This document shows, piece after piece, positions 57,465 through 62,706 of a stretch of DNA of 62,706 nt (the first letter of the stretch is position 1; each line of letters starts with the position of its first letter). The DNA lies in assembly GCA_022508445.1 (NCBI GenBank), contig JAFLVG010000009.1, positions 1 through 62,706 of the forward strand. The letters run 5' to 3'. The DNA comes from Clostridiales bacterium (GTDB lineage Bacteria; Bacillota; Clostridia; Christensenellales; Pumilibacteraceae). The translations under genes and the position numbers were made by a program. The notes under the pieces were generated by a model. That model saw only the letters and a list, made by a program, of their open reading frames with translations, searched no databases and was not told the DNA's origin.

Positions 57465-58019
57465 GTGGACGAGAGCAGAGAAGTTACAATAGGATCGAAG
57501 CTGCGCGATCTTCGGCTCAAAAACGGACTTACGCAAGAGGAGCTTGCAGACCGTGCGGAGCTTACGAAGGGGTTTATAAGCCAGCTCGAAAACGATTTGA
57601 CGTCGCCGTCGATAGCGACGCTCATCGACATACTCACTTTGCTCGGCTCCAATCTTTCCAAATTTTTTGCGGGCTACGACGAAGAGGAGCAACTCGTGTT
57701 CACGCCAGTCGATTATTTTGAAAAACAAACCGACTCTTCCACAGTGCAATGGATTGTGCCGACGGCGCAAAAAAACGCCATGGAGCCGATTATCACCGAA
57801 CTCGAAGTCGGCGCTTCCACGGACGCTGACATTCCGCACGAGGGCGAGGAGTTCGGGTACGTTCTGAAAGGCAAGGTGCGAGTCGTCGTTGGTGAGCGCG
57901 CGCAAATAGCTTCGGAGGGCGACAGTTTCTACTTTCAGTCCGATAAGAGGCACTACATAGAAAACGCGTCGGACGGAAAGAGCAAGGTTTTGTGGGTGTC
58001 CTGTCCGCCTACGTTTTAA
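57465..58019 (+). CDS. XRE-cupin transcriptional regulator of polyamine transport
   Basis: A 184-residue regulator. An N-terminal XRE helix-turn-helix (residues about 10-65: IGSKLRDLRLKNGLTQEELADRAELTKGFISQLENDLTSPSI) is joined to a C-terminal cupin sensor (about 110-180: HEGEEFGYVLKGKVRVVVGERAQIASEGDSFYF). This PuuR-like class often lies beside potABCD in Clostridia and is thought to sense polyamines. The start is GTG at 57465 with GAGAGG 10 bases upstream; an in-frame TTG at 57447 would overlap that site. A GTTTAC inverted repeat upstream may be its operator. Confidence 0.88.
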   Translation: MDESREVTIGSKLRDLRLKNGLTQEELADRAELTKGFISQLENDLTSPSIATLIDILTLLGSNLSKFFAGYDEEEQLVFTPVDYFEKQTDSSTVQWIVPTAQKNAMEPIITELEVGASTDADIPHEGEEFGYVLKGKVRVVVGERAQIASEGDSFYFQSDKRHYIENASDGKSKVLWVSCPPTF

Positions 58020-58149
58020 GCGATAACTGCGGAGAAGTGAAAAGGTAACGGGGGAGGCAATACTTTTACTTCATAAATTATAAAGCAATCGGTTTTGGGA
58101 TTTTTCATTATAACTTTTGCTTTTTACTTCAAATTTTCGGAGGTACAAA

Positions 58150-59658
58150 ATGGCAACGGCTACAAGAGAGAAGTTCGATAACATTATCGAAATCAAAAAC
58201 GTGACCAAGGTGTTCGACGGCATCACCGCCGTGGACAACGTCAATCTTGCCGTAAGGCGCGGCGAGTTTGTCACCCTTCTCGGTCCGTCGGGTTGCGGCA
58301 AGACAACCCTTCTTCGCATGATCGCTGGATTCGAGTTGCCTACTTCGGGGACTATTCTTCTCGAAAAACAAAACGTCACCACAATGCCGCCGCACGTGCG
58401 CCCGATCAACACCGTGTTTCAAAAGTATGCGTTGTTTCCGCACCTCAATGTTTTCAAAAACATCGCATTCGGACTCAAACTCAAAAGAATCCCCACGGGC
58501 GAGTTCGATAAAAAGGGAAATCCGATTTTACGCAAGTACACAAAGGACGAAATTGCCGAAAAGGTGGAGCGCGTGTTGAAGCTCGTAAACCTGGAAGCTT
58601 ACGGTTACCGCGGAATCACCGGGCTTTCCGGCGGACAACAACAGCGCGTTGCGATAGCGCGAGCGATAGTGTGCGAACCCAAGGTCCTTTTGCTCGACGA
58701 ACCGCTCGGCGCGCTCGATCTTAAAATGCGCAAGGAAATGCAGTTGGAGCTTGCCGCTATGCACAAGAATATCGGCATAACCTTCATTTACGTTACGCAC
58801 GACCAAGAAGAAGCGCTCACGATGTCAGATAAGGTAGTCGTCATGACCGACGGAGCCGTTCAGCAATACGGCACGCCCAAGGCGATATACGACGAGCCGG
58901 CAAACGCGTTCGTCGCCGACTTTATCGGAGAGAGCAACATTCTTTCGGGCGTCATGAAAGAGGATTTTCTCGTCGAGTTTTGCGGCGCAAAGTTCAAGTG
59001 CCTCGACAAGGGCTTCGGAAAGGACGAGCGAGTTGATTTGGTCGTTCGCCCCGAGGACATCGAAATAGACACAAAAAAGGGCATGCTCGAAGGCAAAGTC
59101 GTATCCACCGTCTTCAAAGGCACGTACTACGAAATGGAAATTTTGGCAGGCGATTATCAGTTCACCGTGCAAAACACGGTCGAGCGCCTGCCTGACGAAA
59201 CCGTGTGGCTGTCGATCAAGCCGGACGGCATACACATCATGAAAAAGCTCAAAACGGTCAACGAGTACGTCGGCGAGGTGCTGACCGAAAATACCGTCGA
59301 GTTTTGCGGCGGTGAGTTTGAGTTTGTCAATACGGACGGATTCGAGCGCGGCGACGAAGTCAAGGTTCAAATCCCGTTCGACAAGATTGAGCTCACCGAC
59401 GACGAGGACGACGGCGTTATCGGTGCGAACGTCACGCAAACTCTTTACAAGGGCAGTTATTATCAAGTTCAAGTGTATACCGACGACGACAACGATTTTC
59501 TCGTCGATACGGTAGACGAATGGGATATCGGCGACCGCGTTGGCATTAAGATAAATGCCGAAAACATCACGGTGACAAAGAAGGAAGAGGAGAGCGAGAA
59601 GAGCGAGAAAATCGAGCCTGCCGAAAACGAAGCAGAGGAGGCCGAAGATGGAGAGTAA
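58150..59658 (+). CDS. potA: Spermidine/putrescine ABC transporter ATP-binding protein
   Basis: A 502-residue ATPase of the polyamine importer. Walker A is GPSGCGKTTLLRM, the ABC signature is LSGGQQQRVAIARAI, Walker B is VLLLDEPLGALD, and the His switch is VTHDQEEAL. After the nucleotide-binding domain come two TOBE-like beta domains (about 270-370 and 380-470) and an acidic Glu-rich tail. This makes it longer than the 370-residue Escherichia coli PotA but similar to the clostridial long form. GGAGG is 6 bases before the ATG. It overlaps potB by 11 bases. The preceding gap (58020-58149) holds a GAAGTGAAAAG/CTTTTACTTC hairpin. Confidence 0.95.
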   Translation: MATATREKFDNIIEIKNVTKVFDGITAVDNVNLAVRRGEFVTLLGPSGCGKTTLLRMIAGFELPTSGTILLEKQNVTTMPPHVRPINTVFQKYALFPHLNVFKNIAFGLKLKRIPTGEFDKKGNPILRKYTKDEIAEKVERVLKLVNLEAYGYRGITGLSGGQQQRVAIARAIVCEPKVLLLDEPLGALDLKMRKEMQLELAAMHKNIGITFIYVTHDQEEALTMSDKVVVMTDGAVQQYGTPKAIYDEPANAFVADFIGESNILSGVMKEDFLVEFCGAKFKCLDKGFGKDERVDLVVRPEDIEIDTKKGMLEGKVVSTVFKGTYYEMEILAGDYQFTVQNTVERLPDETVWLSIKPDGIHIMKKLKTVNEYVGEVLTENTVEFCGGEFEFVNTDGFERGDEVKVQIPFDKIELTDDEDDGVIGANVTQTLYKGSYYQVQVYTDDDNDFLVDTVDEWDIGDRVGIKINAENITVTKKEEESEKSEKIEPAENEAEEAEDGE

Positions 59659-60523
59659 CGTCGAAAACCTCATAAACGCCACGACGGGCGAGCAGCCCGG
59701 CGCGGAAGAAAAAGCGCCGCGCAAAACAAAGCTCAAAATCCGCGGCATGAAGCGCTCGGCGTTTGCAATGCCGTATCTCGCGCTTTCGATAGTGTTCGTC
59801 ATAGTGCCGCTTTTCATCATGCTGTACTATGCGTTTACAGACGGCGACGGCAACGCGTCGGTCGCCAACTTCGTGCATTTCTTCGTGCGCCCGAACATCA
59901 TGGCGGTTATGGGTAAGTCGTTTCTCATAGCTTTGCTTACGACCGCCGTTTGTTTGGTGCTTGCGTTTCCGCTTGCGCTCGCGCTTAGCTCGACAACGCT
60001 CAACAAAAAATTCATACTCGTAATGCTGTTCGTTCTTCCGATGTGGATAAATTCGCTACTTCGGACTTATGCCGTAAAAATCGTTCTGTACATGCTCGAA
60101 ATTTCCAATGCTTGGGTGGCGGTTACAATCGGCATGGTATATGACTTTTTCCCGTTCATGCTCCTGCCGCTGTACTCGGTGCTTTCGGGCATGGACCGCT
60201 CGCTCATCGAAGCGTCGCAAGACCTCGGCGCGTCGCCGCTCAAAACGGTGTTCAAGGTGCAACTTCCGCTGTCGCTACCCGGTATTGTGTCGGGCGTGTT
60301 GATGGTGTTCATGCCCACCGTATCCACGTTCGCGATTTCGGACGTTTTGGGCGACACGTCCACGTACATGTTCGGTAACATAATCAATCAGTGGTTTGCA
60401 AACAGCGGCGGCTGGAACATCGGCTCGGCATACTCGCTGCTTCTTCTCATTCTTATTGCGGCAACCGTAATACTCGCTAACAAGATTACAAAAGGTCAAG
60501 CCGAAGTGGGAGGTGTGCTGTGA
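59648..60523 (+). CDS. potB: Spermidine/putrescine ABC transporter permease PotB
   Basis: A 291-residue inner-membrane permease with six transmembrane helices and a charged N-terminal cytoplasmic extension of about 35 residues. The coupling-helix EAA motif, LIEASQDLGASPLKTVFKVQLPLSLPGIVSG, is typical. VPLFIMLYYAFTDGDGN and the C-terminal half also match PotB. It pairs with PotC to form the channel. It overlaps potA by 11 bases and potC by 4, so the operon is tightly coupled. Confidence 0.94.
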   Translation: MESNVENLINATTGEQPGAEEKAPRKTKLKIRGMKRSAFAMPYLALSIVFVIVPLFIMLYYAFTDGDGNASVANFVHFFVRPNIMAVMGKSFLIALLTTAVCLVLAFPLALALSSTTLNKKFILVMLFVLPMWINSLLRTYAVKIVLYMLEISNAWVAVTIGMVYDFFPFMLLPLYSVLSGMDRSLIEASQDLGASPLKTVFKVQLPLSLPGIVSGVLMVFMPTVSTFAISDVLGDTSTYMFGNIINQWFANSGGWNIGSAYSLLLLILIAATVILANKITKGQAEVGGVL

Positions 60524-61323
60524 GTAGAAACGTTAAATCGTGTCTTATTTGGGCGTTTGTCGGCCTTATGCTTGCCGTCATGTACATTCCCATTTTGATT
60601 CTCATTATTTACTCGTTCACGGGCGCAAAGGCGCTCGGCGTGTGGAGCGGATTTTCGTTCGAGCTGTACGCGGATCTTTTCACCAACGAGAGCATTTTGG
60701 GCGCATTCAAAAATTCGTTTATATTGGCGTTTGTGTCGGCGGCGCTTGCGACAATTCTCGGCACGACCGCCGCGATAGGTATTTTCCACATGAAAAAGTG
60801 GCGCAAGTCCGCCTCAAACTTCATTGCGAATATCACAATGGAAAATGCGGAGATAGTCACGGGCGTGACGTTCATGATGTTCTTTCTCGCGTTGCGCTTG
60901 CCTTACGGGTGGGCTACGCTCATAATAGCGCACACCATGATTACAACACCTTACGTCATTCTTTCGGTAACGCCCAAGCTGTCGCAGCTCAACCCCAATC
61001 TCTATGAGGCGGGACTAGACCTCGGTGCGTCGCCCATGCGCTCGGTATTCACCGTCATCGTGCCGCAGCTTATTCCCGGCATGTTGAGCGGATTTGTCAT
61101 GGCGTTCACTCTGTCGTTCGATGACTTTATAGTTTCAAAGTTCGTAAACGGCAGTGTGGAAACTATCCCCGTGTACCTTTACAATGCGCTCGCAAAGCGC
61201 GGCGCCGATCCCACTCTTCGCGCACTGTCGTCTGTGCTTTTCATAGCGGTACTCACAGTGCTTATTGCGCTCAACGTCGTTTCGGCAAAGCGTAAAAAGA
61301 AAGCGCAAAAAGCAAGCGCATAG
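60520..61323 (+). CDS. potC: Spermidine/putrescine ABC transporter permease PotC
   Basis: A 267-residue permease with six transmembrane helices, the second channel subunit of the polyamine importer. The N-terminus (MYIPILILIIYSFTGAK) and the EAA motif (LYEAGLDLGASPMRSVFTVIVPQLIPGMLSG) are typical, as is FTLSFDDFIVSKFVNGS. The start is GTG, overlapping the potB stop by four bases (GTGA), and its stop lies at the Shine-Dalgarno of potD. Confidence 0.94.
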   Translation: MSRNVKSCLIWAFVGLMLAVMYIPILILIIYSFTGAKALGVWSGFSFELYADLFTNESILGAFKNSFILAFVSAALATILGTTAAIGIFHMKKWRKSASNFIANITMENAEIVTGVTFMMFFLALRLPYGWATLIIAHTMITTPYVILSVTPKLSQLNPNLYEAGLDLGASPMRSVFTVIVPQLIPGMLSGFVMAFTLSFDDFIVSKFVNGSVETIPVYLYNALAKRGADPTLRALSSVLFIAVLTVLIALNVVSAKRKKKAQKASA

Positions 61324-61333
61324 GAGGCATCAA

Positions 61334-62584
61334 GTGAAGAAGAATAAATTGGCATCATTTATTTTTGCGGGAGTGCTCGCGGTTTCTTCCGTACCCGTGT
61401 TTACCGGCTGTGCGCCGAGAAACGAGGTGCTTCGTATATATAACTGGGGCGACTACATCGACGAGAGCCTGATAGGCAAGTTCGAGAGCTGGTACAAGGC
61501 CGAAACGGGCAAGCGCATAGAAGTCGAGTACGACACGTTCGACACCAACGAGGATATGATAATGCGCATAGAGGTTATCAAAAGCGATTACGACCTTGTT
61601 TGCCCGTCCGACTATATGGCGGAGCGCATGATAAAAAACGGACTCGCGCAAAAGGTAGATCGGAGTATCTTCGACATGACCGACGACTTTATGTACGACG
61701 GGCTTGCGGAAATGATTGAGCCGTTCGACGAATATCACGAATATTTCGTTCCGTATGTTTGGGGAACGTTCGGATTGATGTACGACACAAACCATATCGA
61801 GGCCGGCTCGGAAGAAATGAAAACGTGGGGCGCTATGTGGTCGAGCAAGTACAAAAAGCGCATACTCATGAAGGACAGCGTGCGCGACGCGTATTCAGTT
61901 TCGAGAATATACCAAAACCGCGAAAAGCTGGCCGAGCTGTCGAACGGCTTTACCGATTACAACGACGAGTACCGAAAAGAGCTTACGACGTACTTTACCG
62001 AGATTTCGATGTCAGCCATTAAGTCGGCGCAAAACTCGCTCATCAAGCAAAAGAGCTATCTCTATAAATACGAAGTGGACGACGGCAAAAACGACATGCT
62101 CGCCGGAACGACAAAAGCGTGGCTAGGACTGTTCTGGACGTGCGATACTTGCCTTATAATGCAAGAAGACGGCGGCGATCATTTTTACTACGAGGTGCCC
62201 AAAGAGGGAAGTAACGTTTGGGTTGACGGCTGGATAATCCCCAAGTACGCAGGCAACAAGACGGCGGCAAACTACTTTTTGAAGTTTATCAGCATGTACG
62301 AGGGCGACGGCAAGCACGATTACGCAATGACCAACTTCGAGTACATGGGCGCGTCTATGGCGAGCAAGAGCGTCATGGCGGCGGCAAAGGCCGATCTCGA
62401 AGAGGACGACGGCACCGACGAGGACAGCGTATTCTACGGCAAAGAGCCGTGGTTCAAGCAGATGTATATAGACATGCTTTTCCCGACGGACGAGGTGCTG
62501 TCGCGTTGCGCGGTAATGCGCGACTTCGGCAAAAAGTGGAGCACCGAGCTCGACAGCATGTGGATTGACGTCAAAACAAGCTGA
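61334..62584 (+). CDS. potD: Spermidine/putrescine-binding lipoprotein PotD
   Basis: A 416-residue substrate-binding lipoprotein: signal peptide LASFIFAGVLAVSSVPV, lipobox FTGC, then LRIYNWGDYIDESLIGKFESWY, the PotD/PotF signature start. SDYMAERMIKNGLAQKVD, YVPYVWGTFGLMYDT-like residues (here FVPYVWGTFGLMYDT) and WVDGWIIPKYAGNK also match. It delivers spermidine or putrescine to PotBC from outside the cell. The start is GTG at 61334 with GGAGG 6 bases upstream; an in-frame start at 61265 lies in potC. It is the last gene of the operon. Confidence 0.95.
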   Translation: MKKNKLASFIFAGVLAVSSVPVFTGCAPRNEVLRIYNWGDYIDESLIGKFESWYKAETGKRIEVEYDTFDTNEDMIMRIEVIKSDYDLVCPSDYMAERMIKNGLAQKVDRSIFDMTDDFMYDGLAEMIEPFDEYHEYFVPYVWGTFGLMYDTNHIEAGSEEMKTWGAMWSSKYKKRILMKDSVRDAYSVSRIYQNREKLAELSNGFTDYNDEYRKELTTYFTEISMSAIKSAQNSLIKQKSYLYKYEVDDGKNDMLAGTTKAWLGLFWTCDTCLIMQEDGGDHFYYEVPKEGSNVWVDGWIIPKYAGNKTAANYFLKFISMYEGDGKHDYAMTNFEYMGASMASKSVMAAAKADLEEDDGTDEDSVFYGKEPWFKQMYIDMLFPTDEVLSRCAVMRDFGKKWSTELDSMWIDVKTS

Positions 62585-62660
62585 TAAGTGCAAATAAAAA
62601 TTATAAACGACAAAAGGCGCAACAATGGTGTGTTTCGTAGGAAATTAACAGTGGACGAAA

Positions 62661-62706
62661 AGCACACTATATTTCGGAAACGAAGTATAGTGTGCTATAC
62701 TTTTAT
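62661..62706 (+). terminator. Hairpin after potD
   Basis: AGCACACTATA (62661-62671) pairs with TATAGTGTGCT (62686-62696), extended by TTCG-GAAA-CGAA at the tip, followed by ATACTTTTAT at the window edge. A probable terminator of the pot operon. Confidence 0.75.

Overview
The window reads as chromosome of a spore-forming member of the Bacillota, class Clostridia, with coding DNA of roughly 50% GC. The grounds are the sporulation and germination genes (spoIIE, spoIIR, sleB, ypeB, a SPOCS/LysM protein), veg, paired DegV/FakA genes, an XRE-cupin regulator beside potABCD, and sigma-A promoters of the TTGACA-N17-TATAAT type. A Christensenellales-like gut lineage is possible, but that is inference only. 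Most genes are on the + strand. I found no rRNA, tRNA or CRISPR array.

Layout. Positions 1-6.7 kb hold the end of tuf, an aspartate aminotransferase, a small P-loop protein, thrC, trpS, a DUF5685 protein, a degenerate J-domain protein and a membrane protein. From 6.9 to 10.6 kb are two DegV (FakB-like) paralogues, each with its own near-identical promoter, followed by fakA, so together they look like a fatty-acid kinase. From 10.8 to 12.1 kb lie a TIGR04076-type protein and a PHP phosphatase. Positions 12.3-22.5 kb are one gene for a 3383-residue lipoprotein with about 27 InlB/Flg_new-type repeats. From 22.6 to 36.0 kb come rsmA, pckA, malQ, an acidic zinc-ribbon protein, veg, a SPOCS/LysM protein, spoIIE, typA, a Fic protein and guaA.

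An AT-rich accessory island (about 36.0-41.5 kb) sits directly after the stop of guaA, a known integration hot spot. It carries a 55-codon ORF, a three-gene set (HEPN-like, ECs_2282-like zinc protein, membrane coiled-coil protein), a serine recombinase, and an operon with its own promoter. That operon encodes a membrane-anchored protein of unknown function, a dCMP-deaminase-family enzyme and a P-loop nucleotide-kinase/Nudix fusion. The island ends in a promoter-preceded, nested palindrome of about 195 bp. The deaminase/kinase-Nudix operon with its palindrome is the best candidate here for an undescribed system, perhaps a nucleotide-directed anti-phage module; that function is inference.

From 41.5 kb the DNA returns to host style: a small conserved protein, a lipoprotein, a thioredoxin-reductase-like flavoprotein, a HAD phosphatase, ispE, spoIIR, sleB-ypeB, uraA-upp (uracil salvage), corA behind a short leader ORF, an acidic membrane protein that looks leaderless, a ROK glucokinase, rubrerythrin, a flavodoxin-like protein, and an XRE-cupin regulator followed by potABCD. 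Intergenic regions hold many clear terminators and promoters and several foldback repeats, including two copies of one dispersed element.
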